This document shows, piece by piece, positions 45,130-53,397 of a stretch of 64,000 nt of DNA; the stretch's first letter is position 1; the number at the start of each line of letters is the position of its first letter. The notes beneath the pieces were generated by a model, which worked only from the letters and a program-made list of their open reading frames with translations, made no database searches and was not told the origin of the DNA. The position numbers and the translations under genes are program-made. Source of the DNA: Rossellomorea vietnamensis (GTDB lineage: Bacteria; Bacillota; Bacilli; Bacillales; Bacillaceae_B); NCBI RefSeq assembly GCF_025398035.1, contig NZ_CP104558.1:1612001-1676000 (forward strand), written 5' to 3'.

Positions 45130-46542
45130 ATGATCACTCCTGATATCAAGAATCGGTTCGTCAGCATCGTCGGTGAAGATAATTATCGTGATACCCCTGC
45201 TGAAAAACTTGTCTATTCCTATGATGCTACACCCAACTATCAATCCATGCCCGATGCCATCATCGTTCCCCGGTCAACGGGGGAAGTATCGGCAATCGTG
45301 AAGATCTGCAATGAACACAGCATCCCCATTGTCCCGCGGGGATCCGGAACGAATCTTTGTGCCGGGACGTGCCCCACTGAAGGCGGTCTTGTCCTGCTTT
45401 TCACCCATATGAATAACATCCTCGAATTGGATGAAGAAAATTTAACGATCACCGTCCAGCCCGGAGTTGTTACACTTGATTTGATTCACGCCGTTGAAGC
45501 CAAGGGACTCTTCTATCCTCCAGACCCGAGCTCCATGAAGATCTCCACCATCGGAGGGAATATCAATGAAAACTCCGGTGGGTTGAGAGGGTTGAAATAT
45601 GGCGTCACCCGTGATTATGTACTAGCCCTGGAAGCTGTCCTTCCGAATGGTGATATCATCCGGACAGGCGGGAAACTCGCAAAAGATGTGGCCGGGTATG
45701 ACTTGACCCGCCTATTTGTCGGGTCGGAAGGAACCCTTTGTGTGATCACGGAAGCGACATTGAAGCTCGTTCCCATGCCGGAGACGAAACAGACGATGCT
45801 TGCCCTTTATCAGGACATAGAAGCAGCTGCAAAAAGTGTGTCGAACATCATCTCGAATCGGATCATCCCGACGACCCTGGAATTTCTGGATCAGCCTACC
45901 CTTGAAGTGGTAGAGGATTTTGCCAAAATCGGACTGCCTACGGATGTGAAAGCAGTCCTGCTGATTGAACAGGACGGTCCTCCCGAAGTGGTCGCACGTG
46001 ATATGAAGCGTATCGAAGAAGTGTGTGTCGAAAACCATGCCGTCTCCGTCCAACTCGCTAAAACCGAAATCGAAGCAGATGCCCTTCGCACTGCCCGGCG
46101 TTCAGCCCTCTCGGCTCTTGCACGACTGAAGCCGACGACGATCTTGGAGGATGCGACAGTACCTCGTTCCGAAATTGCCAAAATGGTGAAAGCGATCAAT
46201 GATATAGCAGAACGCCACGGGGTGAAGATTTGCACCTTTGGCCATGCAGGCGACGGAAACCTTCATCAGACCGTTGCCACAGATGCCAGGGACCATGATG
46301 AAATGGAGCGGGTCGAAGCAGCCTTTGAGGAGATCTTTGCTCATGCCATCGAATTAGGCGGGACCATCACGGGAGAACACGGCGTCGGAATGATGAAGGC
46401 GCCTTATCTTGAATGGAAACTTGGTGCTGAAGGAATCAACGCCATGAAAATGATCAAGCAATCCTTCGATCCCAATAACATCATGAATCCGAATAAAGTA
46501 TTTGCGAAAGAATCAAGAAAACGTGTGGTGATTTCAAGATGA
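45130..46542 (+). CDS. glcD: Glycolate oxidase FAD subunit
   Basis: A 470-residue FAD-linked 2-hydroxy-acid dehydrogenase. Seen: PRGSGTNLCAGTCPTEGG in the FAD loop, GGNINENSGGLRGLKYG, DVAGYDLTRLFVGSEGTL, and the C-terminal HAGDGNLH and GEHGVG blocks of the oxidase C domain. The length equals that of B. subtilis GlcD. ATG 45130 follows AAAGGTGG; the upstream extension runs into repeat DNA. It overlaps glcF by 4 nt (ATGA), so the two are coupled. Confidence 0.92.
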   Translation: MITPDIKNRFVSIVGEDNYRDTPAEKLVYSYDATPNYQSMPDAIIVPRSTGEVSAIVKICNEHSIPIVPRGSGTNLCAGTCPTEGGLVLLFTHMNNILELDEENLTITVQPGVVTLDLIHAVEAKGLFYPPDPSSMKISTIGGNINENSGGLRGLKYGVTRDYVLALEAVLPNGDIIRTGGKLAKDVAGYDLTRLFVGSEGTLCVITEATLKLVPMPETKQTMLALYQDIEAAAKSVSNIISNRIIPTTLEFLDQPTLEVVEDFAKIGLPTDVKAVLLIEQDGPPEVVARDMKRIEEVCVENHAVSVQLAKTEIEADALRTARRSALSALARLKPTTILEDATVPRSEIAKMVKAINDIAERHGVKICTFGHAGDGNLHQTVATDARDHDEMERVEAAFEEIFAHAIELGGTITGEHGVGMMKAPYLEWKLGAEGINAMKMIKQSFDPNNIMNPNKVFAKESRKRVVISR

Positions 46543-47858
46543 CGACCGTCCAGGAAAAGCAAAAGATACAACAGGCATTCAAAGAACGCATGGATGAAGA
46601 TGAATTATTGAATTGTATGAGATGCGGATTCTGTCTTCCCTCCTGCCCTACCTATATCGAATCCGGATTCAAGGAATCACACTCCCCACGGGGGCGCATC
46701 GCCCTGATGAAGGCCGTCGTCGATGGTGTGATCGAGCCCGATGAAGAAGTCGAGCGTACTCTGGATCTGTGCCTCGGATGCAGGGCATGTGAACCGGTCT
46801 GCCCTTCTGGCGTCAATTATGGACACTTACTCGAGGAAGCCAGGGATATCATCAATCAAAATAAAAAACACTCCCTTCCCGCCCGGATTGTGAGGAAGAC
46901 CGTATTTGAAGGGTTATTTCCCCACCCTGATCGAATGAGGATGGTCACGAACCTTCTCGGAATCTATCAGCGTTCCGGTTTGCAGAAGGCCGTCCACACC
47001 ACGGGCGTGATGAAGCTGTTCCCGGAAAGCATGGCCACGATGGAACGCGTCCTGCCTCAAGTCCCGAAGCTGAAAGAGATGAAGGAACGCCCGACTTCCC
47101 TTTCTTCGATTGGCGAGGTCCGGAAAAAAGTTGCATTCTTTTCCGGCTGCTTGATGGATACGATGTTTCTGGAAACAAATAAGGCCACAACGAAACTCCT
47201 TCAACTGGCAGGCTGTGACATCGTGATTCCGGAGACGCAAACCTGCTGCGGGGCTTTGCATGGACACAGCGGTGAAAAGGATGCCGCCAAGGGGCTGGCC
47301 AAACGGAACATTGAGGCATTTGAAGCAAACGGTGTCGATTACATCATCACCAATGCCGGTGGCTGCGGAGCTTTTCTTGTCGATTACGATCACTTACTGA
47401 AAGACGATCCCGATTGGCAAGACCGTGCTCTCCGTTTTAAAAATAAGATCAAGGACATTTCCTCGATTCTGGTAGAATTGGAGTTTCATAAAAAGCCATT
47501 GACTGTACCACCACAACGAATCACGTACCAGGATTCCTGTCACTTACGCAACGTGCAGCGAACATTTGTAGAACCAAGACTTCTCCTCCAATCCGTGGAA
47601 GGGGCCGATTACGTCGAGATGAAACAAGCCGACCACTGCTGCGGATCGGCAGGAATTTATAATATCGTCGAATCCGACATGTCCATGAAGATCCTCGATC
47701 ATAAAATGGAAAACGTCGAAGACACCCGGGCCACGACCATCATCACTTCCAACCCGGGCTGCCTCCTCCAAATGAAACTTGGCATCGAACGGGAAGACCT
47801 ATCAGACAAAATGCGAGCCATCCACATCGTCGACTTCTTATTGGAAGCAGTCGACTGA
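46539..47858 (+). CDS. glcF: Glycolate oxidase iron-sulfur subunit
   Basis: A 439-residue protein with two [4Fe-4S] motifs at the N-terminus (CMRCGFCLPSCPTY about residue 25; CLGCRACEPVCPSG about residue 84) and two CCG domains (QTCCGALHGHSG and DHCCGSAGIYN). It takes electrons from GlcD. It ends at a terminator made from two copies of the dispersed repeat. Confidence 0.93.
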   Translation: MTTVQEKQKIQQAFKERMDEDELLNCMRCGFCLPSCPTYIESGFKESHSPRGRIALMKAVVDGVIEPDEEVERTLDLCLGCRACEPVCPSGVNYGHLLEEARDIINQNKKHSLPARIVRKTVFEGLFPHPDRMRMVTNLLGIYQRSGLQKAVHTTGVMKLFPESMATMERVLPQVPKLKEMKERPTSLSSIGEVRKKVAFFSGCLMDTMFLETNKATTKLLQLAGCDIVIPETQTCCGALHGHSGEKDAAKGLAKRNIEAFEANGVDYIITNAGGCGAFLVDYDHLLKDDPDWQDRALRFKNKIKDISSILVELEFHKKPLTVPPQRITYQDSCHLRNVQRTFVEPRLLLQSVEGADYVEMKQADHCCGSAGIYNIVESDMSMKILDHKMENVEDTRATTIITSNPGCLLQMKLGIEREDLSDKMRAIHIVDFLLEAVD

Positions 47859-47937
47859 GAGGGACGGACCTCCTCAACCATCCTTTTGCTGCCGCAAAAG
47901 AGATGATTGGAGGTCCGTCCCTCGATTTTTATCTTTT
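47859..47937. terminator. glcF terminator region from an inverted GAGGGACGGACCT pair
   Basis: GAGGGACGGACCTCC (47859-47873) begins right after the glcF stop and pairs with its exact complement at 47909-47923; T-rich sequence follows. The 35-nt loop is long, but an inner hairpin (TTTTGC/GCAAAA) shortens it. Confidence 0.6.
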
Positions 47938-48090
47938 TTTGATTTTAAAGAATGAAAAGTAGACGAGGAATGAGAGGATGATTCCATAGGCTGCAAGCAG
48001 TGTGAGGGCATTGGTGGCATTGGTTGTGAGCCAGATGGTGATGGCGGCGATGGCGACGAGTACAGCGCTTGTTGTGATGAGTCTGTTCAT
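47929..48090 (-). CDS. 53-residue small membrane protein
   Basis: A short gene with AAAAAGGAGG ahead of ATG 48090. The product has two hydrophobic helices (about 3-21 and 28-47) and ends in a basic tail (KIKKR). No family is recognised. Good ribosome site, good membrane topology and a neighbouring transcription barrier make it credible. It converges on glcF and stops inside the T-rich terminator. Confidence 0.6.
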   Translation of the reverse strand: MNRLITTSAVLVAIAAITIWLTTNATNALTLLAAYGIILSFLVYFSFFKIKKR

Positions 48091-48196
48091 GGGAGGGCCT
48101 CCTTTTTGAGTAGAGTAGGTTCTATTGGTATATACGATTGAGATGAGGGAAGGTTTCTTTTTTGTTTCGTTAGCAACAGATTGTTCAGGTTTTGAT

Positions 48197-48332
48197 TCAG
48201 CTGCTGATTTTACTCTGATATTCAGCAGCTGAATATCTCTTCGAAATCAGCAGGTGAATATCCCCTCGGATTCAGCTGCTGACTGATCAAGAATTTTCAG
48301 CTGCTGAATTCTTCCATTTATTCACCTGCTGC
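48197..48332. repeat. Six-unit, exactly 25-nt-phased TCAGCWGCTGA array
   Basis: Cores start at 48197, 48222, 48247, 48272, 48297 and 48322, each exactly 25 nt after the last: TCAGCTGCTGA, TCAGCAGCTGA, TCAGCAGGTGA, TCAGCTGCTGA, TCAGCTGCTGA, TCACCTGCTG. Each core is about 11 nt and nearly self-complementary; the 14-nt spacers differ. The repeat is too short for CRISPR and no cas genes are present. Confidence 0.85.
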
Positions 48333-48349
48333 CCCCACCCCCACCCATC

Positions 48350-48385
48350 AAAAAAACACCGGACACCCCAAAAGGCATCCGATGT
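48350..48385 (-). terminator. Terminator of the panE-like gene
   Basis: On the minus strand a 12-bp imperfect stem (48374-48385 with 48356-48367) is followed by at least six T, starting 10 nt past the stop. Confidence 0.6.
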
Positions 48386-48394
48386 CTCCCATAC

Positions 48395-49312
48395 TCATTG
48401 ACTCGCAATCTCATAAATCTTCAAATTCCCATAAATCAACCGTAAATCAGGGACCACTATGTCCTGACTCTCGGCAGCGTCCAGTAAGAAACCGTATAAA
48501 TGATCGGCCTCCACTGATAGATTCTTCTCCATATCACGCTGCAGGGAAGACTTCATGCTGTATCCCATCCCGCTGATTTTATCGTAAAGAGCGTCTTCAA
48601 TATTTTCTGCAAGGGGTGCGTCCAACTTCCTCATGACCATCGCTGCCTGAGAAAGGACCGCCTTGATCCGCCCCTCTCCTTCACCGGTCTCCCGGATTGG
48701 ACCGATCGGGGCACGATAGAGGGATGTAACTCCTGAAAGGGTGGTGATAAAGAGATATTTATGCCACATTTCCTGCTCGATGCTATCGGATAATCGGAAG
48801 CTCGCTTTCGTTCCAGAGAAAACTTCTTCCAGTCTGGTGATCCGGTCCGTCCGATTTCCATTCCTCTCTCCAAACACCAGGTCATGGATAGGACTTGTCT
48901 GAATGACTTTACCCGAATCATCAAGTGTGGACTCGACAAAGCATAGGCCGCCTATCACCTTTTCTTCCCCGAATGCCTGGATCAGGTCATCGACGTGGGA
49001 CATGCCGTTCAACAGTGGAAGAATCATTGTGTTCTCCCCTACAAACGGATGTAGGCTATCAATGGCTCCTTCCAGGTGGTACGCTTTGGTGGATAATATG
49101 ACGACGTCAAAGGGCTCTGCTTTTTCTTCCGCCTTAAGGGTCTTCGGCTGATAGTGATAATCGCCATGAACGCTCTCGATGTGAAGTCCATGTTCTTTCA
49201 GCTGGTGTTCCCTTTTATCCCGCACGAGAAACGTGACGTCCTCACCCTTCTCTGCCAATCTGCCCCCAAAGTATCCGCCGACGGCTCCTGCTCCTACAAC
49301 CAATATTCTCAT
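48395..49312 (-). CDS. 2-dehydropantoate 2-reductase family (PanE/ApbA)
   Basis: A 305-residue NADPH-dependent ketopantoate reductase-like protein. The N-terminal Rossmann motif ILVVGAGAVGGYFGGRL (residues 3-19) is clear, followed by STKAYHLEGA and LLNGMSHVD, and a helical C-terminal domain with the KYLFITTLSG region. ATG 49312 follows GGGAGG; the longer frame is not needed. Bacillaceae often have two paralogues, so a role in pantothenate synthesis is likely but not certain. Confidence 0.85.
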   Translation of the reverse strand: MRILVVGAGAVGGYFGGRLAEKGEDVTFLVRDKREHQLKEHGLHIESVHGDYHYQPKTLKAEEKAEPFDVVILSTKAYHLEGAIDSLHPFVGENTMILPLLNGMSHVDDLIQAFGEEKVIGGLCFVESTLDDSGKVIQTSPIHDLVFGERNGNRTDRITRLEEVFSGTKASFRLSDSIEQEMWHKYLFITTLSGVTSLYRAPIGPIRETGEGEGRIKAVLSQAAMVMRKLDAPLAENIEDALYDKISGMGYSMKSSLQRDMEKNLSVEADHLYGFLLDAAESQDIVVPDLRLIYGNLKIYEIASQ

Positions 49313-49386
49313 GTCTTCCGCCTCCCTTTTTGTTAGATCTTCTATTTCATTCTCCAATATGAAAGCGGATAAATCAAAAGTTCTGA

Positions 49387-49995
49387 TCAGTACACCAGCC
49401 CATAAACCAGAAACCGCTCATATTCGTTCTTCGCGAACTCCCCTGTTAACACAACTTCTTTTCGCAGCTGAAATAATGGATGATCTTCCAGGTAATGAAC
49501 ATAATCATCGGAGCTGTAGTACAGAAGAATCTCAATGTCACGGGGGAAGGATTCCACTGATAAAAGAATATGATTGATGACTTTTATGAAAATTTGAACT
49601 GAAAAGGGGTTAAAAAAGTAGAAACGATTGTCTGCCGGGTTAATCTCATAGTCCTCAGCCAGGCAATGGCGAAAGGAAATCGCATCGTTCCTGATTTTTG
49701 TTTTTTCGCGGTAGGTCGAAAGATTCCTCATACAATCACCGTAAAACTCGTCGTTCATTTCGACACCGACGACAGTCGATTGAAAAAGATGGTGAACAAA
49801 GAAGTTCAAGCGGCCTTTTCCACATCCGAAATCCACGACCCGGTCCCTGCTTTCCAGTTCATAATGCCGAAATAACTCCTCTAATGCCGCGTAAGGAGTC
49901 GGTTCATAGCGATGATAATGAAAGGATCTGTGAAAGCCGATTTGACGATCGCCCGTTTTGATATTCAATAATGTATCATAATCATGTTCGTTCAT
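49387..49995 (-). CDS. Class I SAM-dependent methyltransferase
   Basis: A 202-residue protein with the SAM-binding motif I VVDFGCGKGRLNFF (about 54-67) and an acidic loop VVGVEMND; the motif IV region is YFFNPFS, where NPF could be an NPPF-type active site. The substrate is unknown. ATG 49995 is chosen for AAGGAGAA 6 nt upstream. It lies between the panE-like gene and the feoB terminator, in its own unit. Confidence 0.78.
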   Translation of the reverse strand: MNEHDYDTLLNIKTGDRQIGFHRSFHYHRYEPTPYAALEELFRHYELESRDRVVDFGCGKGRLNFFVHHLFQSTVVGVEMNDEFYGDCMRNLSTYREKTKIRNDAISFRHCLAEDYEINPADNRFYFFNPFSVQIFIKVINHILLSVESFPRDIEILLYYSSDDYVHYLEDHPLFQLRKEVVLTGEFAKNEYERFLVYGLVY

Positions 49996-50069
49996 TCTGT
50001 TCTCCTTATTGAACCTGCCGTATACATGCTCTTCCATCGTACCACGATTCCCGATTCCTTTCAGACATT

Positions 50070-50105
50070 AAAAAAGCAAACCCCTCCTCAAAGGGATCTG
50101 CTTTC
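50070..50105 (-). terminator. Terminator of the feo operon
   Basis: On the minus strand an imperfect stem around AGCA..CCC/GGG..GCT is followed by TTTTTT, 8 nt past the stop of the FeoB membrane gene. Confidence 0.65.
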
Positions 50106-50112
50106 CTATTTC

Positions 50113-51516
50113 TTATACCCAGCCCAATGCCCTGACAATCGTTGCTACCAGGAATGTGACCCCGATCGCAATCGCTGTCGGAATCGCAAAGGACAGGAAC
50201 GTCCATTTCTTGCTTTTCGTTTCCTTGTAGATATTCACAAGCGTCGTGCCGCAAGGGAAATGGAGCAGGGAAAAGAGCATCATATTCAGTGCCGTTAACC
50301 ACGTCCATCCATGACTGACGAAGACTGCTTTTAACTCGGTCAGATCGTCAAGCTCAAGCATCGCCCCTTGGGAAAGATAGGCCATGATCAGGATAGGCAC
50401 GACAATTTCGTTTGCCGGCAGTCCGATGATGAAGGCTGCCAGGATGAACCCATCCATGCCGAGTGCCTGCCCGAATGGATCCAGGAACTGGACAAAATGC
50501 ATGAGGATGCTCGTGTCACCGATATGGATATTGGCGATGATCCACGTGATAATCGAAGCTGGTGCAGCCACAATCACGGCCCTTTTTAACACATACCAGG
50601 ACTTATCTTTACTCGAGCGCAAGACGGTACTCCAGATTTTCGGACGGCGGTATGGCGGTAACTCAAGCGTGTAATGAGTCGGAACGCCTCTAAGGGCTGT
50701 TTTCGATAGCACCCATGAAACCGTAATGGTCACGACAATTCCGATCAATACCATGGTCATGACCATTCCTGCAGTCACGAGGGACGCCATCCCACCGGCA
50801 TACCCGGCCGCCATGAACAGGGAAGCAAGAAGGATCAGAGTCGGCCAGCGACCATTACAGGGAACAAAGTTATTCGTCAGGATGGCCAGCATCCGTTCTC
50901 TCGGTGATTCGATGATCCTCGTCGACATGATGGCTGCAGCATTACATCCAAACCCCATCGCCATCGTCAAGGATTGCTTTCCGTGCCCTCCTGCTTTCTT
51001 AAACAGGCGGTCCATATTGAAGGCGACACGGGGTAAATACCCGTAATTCTCAAGAAGAGCAAAAGCCGGGAAGAAAATCGCCATCGGAGGAAGCATGACG
51101 CTGATCACCCATCCTGTACCCCTGAAGAACCCCAGAACGAGTACACCGTGAAGCCATGCCGGTGCATTCATGGCGTTAAAGAGCAGGGTCAACTTCCCTT
51201 CCATCCAGGCAAATCCTTCCGCCAGCATGCTGGATGGGATATTCGCCCCCGCAATCGTCAGATAAAACACTGCTCCAAGCATGGCAAGCATGATGGGGAA
51301 TCCCCAAATGGGTGAAGTCAGCACTTTATCCAGCTTTTCGGAATGGATCCGTTCTTTGTTTTTGTATTTTACGACTTCCTTGCAGATCCCTCTGCTCGTC
51401 GAATAAATGTTTTCGACAATCTCATCCCTCAGGTTGTCATTCGACATCCCTTTCGCATGATTGAATAAATACGCAAGTCCCTGATCTCCATTATGTGGTT
51501 GCATTGACTGAGACAT
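50113..51516 (-). CDS. feoB: FeoB membrane (Gate) domain as a separate protein
   Basis: A 467-residue iron(II) transport core without the G domain. Membrane blocks typical of FeoB: GFFRGTGWVISVMLPPMAIFF, LLENYGYLPRVAF, GFGCNAAAIMSTRI, NNFVPCNGRWPTLILL and LLHFPCGTTLVNI. ATG 51516 has AAGGAGG upstream, inside the end of the G-domain gene (26-nt overlap), so this is a genuine second gene and not a broken one. It must act with the G protein encoded just before. Confidence 0.88.
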   Translation of the reverse strand: MSQSMQPHNGDQGLAYLFNHAKGMSNDNLRDEIVENIYSTSRGICKEVVKYKNKERIHSEKLDKVLTSPIWGFPIMLAMLGAVFYLTIAGANIPSSMLAEGFAWMEGKLTLLFNAMNAPAWLHGVLVLGFFRGTGWVISVMLPPMAIFFPAFALLENYGYLPRVAFNMDRLFKKAGGHGKQSLTMAMGFGCNAAAIMSTRIIESPRERMLAILTNNFVPCNGRWPTLILLASLFMAAGYAGGMASLVTAGMVMTMVLIGIVVTITVSWVLSKTALRGVPTHYTLELPPYRRPKIWSTVLRSSKDKSWYVLKRAVIVAAPASIITWIIANIHIGDTSILMHFVQFLDPFGQALGMDGFILAAFIIGLPANEIVVPILIMAYLSQGAMLELDDLTELKAVFVSHGWTWLTALNMMLFSLLHFPCGTTLVNIYKETKSKKWTFLSFAIPTAIAIGVTFLVATIVRALGWV

Positions 51517-52216
51517 TGGAAAATCCTCCTTTCTTTCGTTCCCTCCGGAAGTAATCATTCAACGAGTTGAGTATGCTTTCATCTCCATCCAATAATCGCA
51601 GGGAAATCCATCGAATCGGAAACTCATCCCCGATCATTTGCCGGACTTTGGGAGAAAGTTCTTCTATTTTCGCTTCGATATCCGCAGAATAGGTCATGCG
51701 ATATGGAGTGGTCGGTACATTTCCTAAAGCCATTTCATGTACGGTATCCAGTAACTCCTTAATGCCCGTGTTATTTCTCGCCGATATTTTCACAACTGGT
51801 ACGCCCAGTTTTTTGCTTAGTGCTTCACTGTTGACTTCGATTCCTTTTTTCTTCGCTTCATCCATCAAATTGAGGGCTACGATCACTCGATCCGTCATTT
51901 CCATCACTTGAAGGGCGAGGTTCATGTTTCTCTCAAGGGACGTTGCGTCCAGTACCACCAGCGTCACATCCGGTTTATCAAAAATGATATAATCCCGGGC
52001 CACTTCTTCATCTGCTGAATTGGAATAAAGAGAGTACGTCCCCGGTAAATCGACGATAGTGAAATCCGTATCCTTGTGATTGAACTCTCCTTCTGCGTGA
52101 ATGACCGTTTTCCCCGGCCAGTTCCCTGTGTGCTGTCTTAAACCTGTCAACAGATTGAATAAGGTACTTTTCCCTGTATTCGGATTTCCTGCCAGAGCAA
52201 TTCTGTATGATTCCAT
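51491..52216 (-). CDS. feoB: FeoB small GTPase domain as a separate protein
   Basis: A 241-residue cytoplasmic G protein: G1 GNPNTGKS (10-17), G3 DLPGTYSL, G4 NLMDEAKKKG, G5 SARNNTG, followed by the helical FeoB regulatory domain. It ends with its own stop shortly after FRRERKKGG. It gates the membrane part encoded by the overlapping next gene. The start follows the feoA stop by 2 nt. Confidence 0.88.
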   Translation of the reverse strand: MESYRIALAGNPNTGKSTLFNLLTGLRQHTGNWPGKTVIHAEGEFNHKDTDFTIVDLPGTYSLYSNSADEEVARDYIIFDKPDVTLVVLDATSLERNMNLALQVMEMTDRVIVALNLMDEAKKKGIEVNSEALSKKLGVPVVKISARNNTGIKELLDTVHEMALGNVPTTPYRMTYSADIEAKIEELSPKVRQMIGDEFPIRWISLRLLDGDESILNSLNDYFRRERKKGGFSNVSVNATT

Positions 52217-52218
52217 CT

Positions 52219-52470
52219 TTACGCACCTCCTATTTTCTCAACATGAATCCTTGAACTTTCTTCTTTACGGAGGGCAATCGTGGTGTCACTCACCCGAAAG
52301 GCCATTGGATCTCCCAGTGGGCTTTTTTGAACGACCGCTACCTCTGATCCCCTTACAAATCCCAGATCCAATAATCTTCTTCTCATGGTGCCTTCTAATG
52401 ATAGTGATGTTATAAGAACGCGGTCGCCTGGTTTACATTCTGAAAGAAGCAACTTCTTGACTTCGGACAT
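52219..52470 (-). CDS. feoA: Ferrous iron transport protein A
   Basis: An 83-residue SH3-like FeoA (SLEGTMRRRLLDLGFVRGSEV), thought to modulate FeoB. GGAGGAATGAAAT precedes the ATG. First gene of feoA-feoB(G)-feoB(TM). No clear Fur box was found by eye upstream. Confidence 0.92.
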   Translation of the reverse strand: MSEVKKLLLSECKPGDRVLITSLSLEGTMRRRLLDLGFVRGSEVAVVQKSPLGDPMAFRVSDTTIALRKEESSRIHVEKIGGA

Positions 52471-52595
52471 ATTTCATTCCTCCGGTAAATTATATTGTCT
52501 TCATATTAAAAAGTTTCCCTTGTGCAAATTATATGTTCATCTTATTCCCTTCACCCCAAAAATGTCAAACAAAGTTTCATATTTTTGTAGATTTT

Positions 52596-52615
52596 TTAAA
52601 TGGACGTCCATTTAA
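52596..52615. promoter_or_regulatory. Perfect 20-bp palindrome upstream of feoA
   Basis: TTAAATGGACGTCCATTTAA is fully self-complementary and lies 126 nt upstream of feoA, next to the GNAT terminator. The shape and size suit a TetR-type dimer site. It does not look like the Fur 7-1-7 consensus. Confidence 0.5.
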
Positions 52616-52619
52616 GACA

Positions 52620-52648
52620 TAAAAAAAGAAGCATCTGGCAGCCAGATA
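52620..52648 (-). terminator. Terminator of the GNAT gene
   Basis: On the minus strand ATCTGG/CCAGAT with a 3-nt loop is followed by GCTTC and seven T. Confidence 0.6.
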
Positions 52649-52682
52649 CCCCTTTTTGAAACAGATATATGGAAAGCACTTA

Positions 52683-53228
52683 TTAACCAAGATACCCTAT
52701 TAGATCAAGCTCTCCCTCTTCCCAACCTTTCTCACCAACCGCTTTAACCATGAGTTCATCGATGACTTCATGTCCGATCCCGTATGTCGTTTGATCCTTA
52801 TCATTGATCTTTAACCACTTGCAGCGATTCCGTACCCTTTGGAACCCGTTTCGTTCATATAAATCAGGGTCATCAGCGAATAACACAATGTAGTCAATGT
52901 CCCGATCATGACAAAATTCATCTATTTTCCTCAACAATTGAGATCCGATCCCTTTGGAGCGCATAGTGGATGAAACACACACATCAATGAGGCTTAAAAC
53001 ATTGATACGCTCTCCATTAAGATTCATCACCCGATAATCACATGCAATATGTCCAACTAAAGTATCTTCTATGTATGCCAGAAATCTTAAGTGAGGCTTC
53101 TGTTTAAAATAGATCCTGTCCACAGGATAATCCCCACCAAAGCACTCACATAATAACCGCTGCAAGTGACCTTGAACGTCTCCGTCTAGATCAAATTCTG
53201 AAATTGTTCTTATTTCAATACGATTCAA
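52683..53228 (-). CDS. GNAT family N-acetyltransferase
   Basis: About 181 residues with the acetyl-CoA motif A (INVLSLIDVCVSSTMRSKGIGSQLLRKIDEF) and a later YERNGFQRV, both typical of GNAT enzymes. The start is read as TTG 53228 because GGGAGG lies 9 nt before it; an upstream TTG would place the ribosome site inside the gene. The substrate is unknown. Single gene with its own terminator. Confidence 0.8.
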   Translation of the reverse strand: MNRIEIRTISEFDLDGDVQGHLQRLLCECFGGDYPVDRIYFKQKPHLRFLAYIEDTLVGHIACDYRVMNLNGERINVLSLIDVCVSSTMRSKGIGSQLLRKIDEFCHDRDIDYIVLFADDPDLYERNGFQRVRNRCKWLKINDKDQTTYGIGHEVIDELMVKAVGEKGWEEGELDLIGYLG

Positions 53229-53397
53229 TCTCTCTTCCCTCCCATGTATAATCAACTCTTTTCCTTATTTACGGATACAATGAACCATTTGTTTCACCAT
53301 ACCGAAAAAAGTTCCACCAAACACTTCACATGATTAACCTCCTGAACTTGTGGTAAGTTAAACATGTTGGAATTAATAGATAAGGAGTGGATATTCG

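Larger units (their letters stand above)
48091..48394. other. 304-nt intergenic region with phased repeats
   Basis: No gene. It holds the upstream region of the 53-residue protein (to about 48180), the six-unit 25-nt-phased array, and the terminator of the panE-like gene. Confidence 0.7.

Noticed and set aside
48197-48332. Possible CRISPR array
   Set aside because: Cores are only about 11 nt, spacers 14 nt, cores vary, and no cas genes are present.
50113-52216. feoB broken by a frameshift
   Set aside because: The two frames overlap, each has a fitting start or stop, and the second has its own strong ribosome site.
52471-52595. Fur box in front of feoA
   Set aside because: No convincing match to the 7-1-7 consensus was seen by eye; a matrix scan would be needed.
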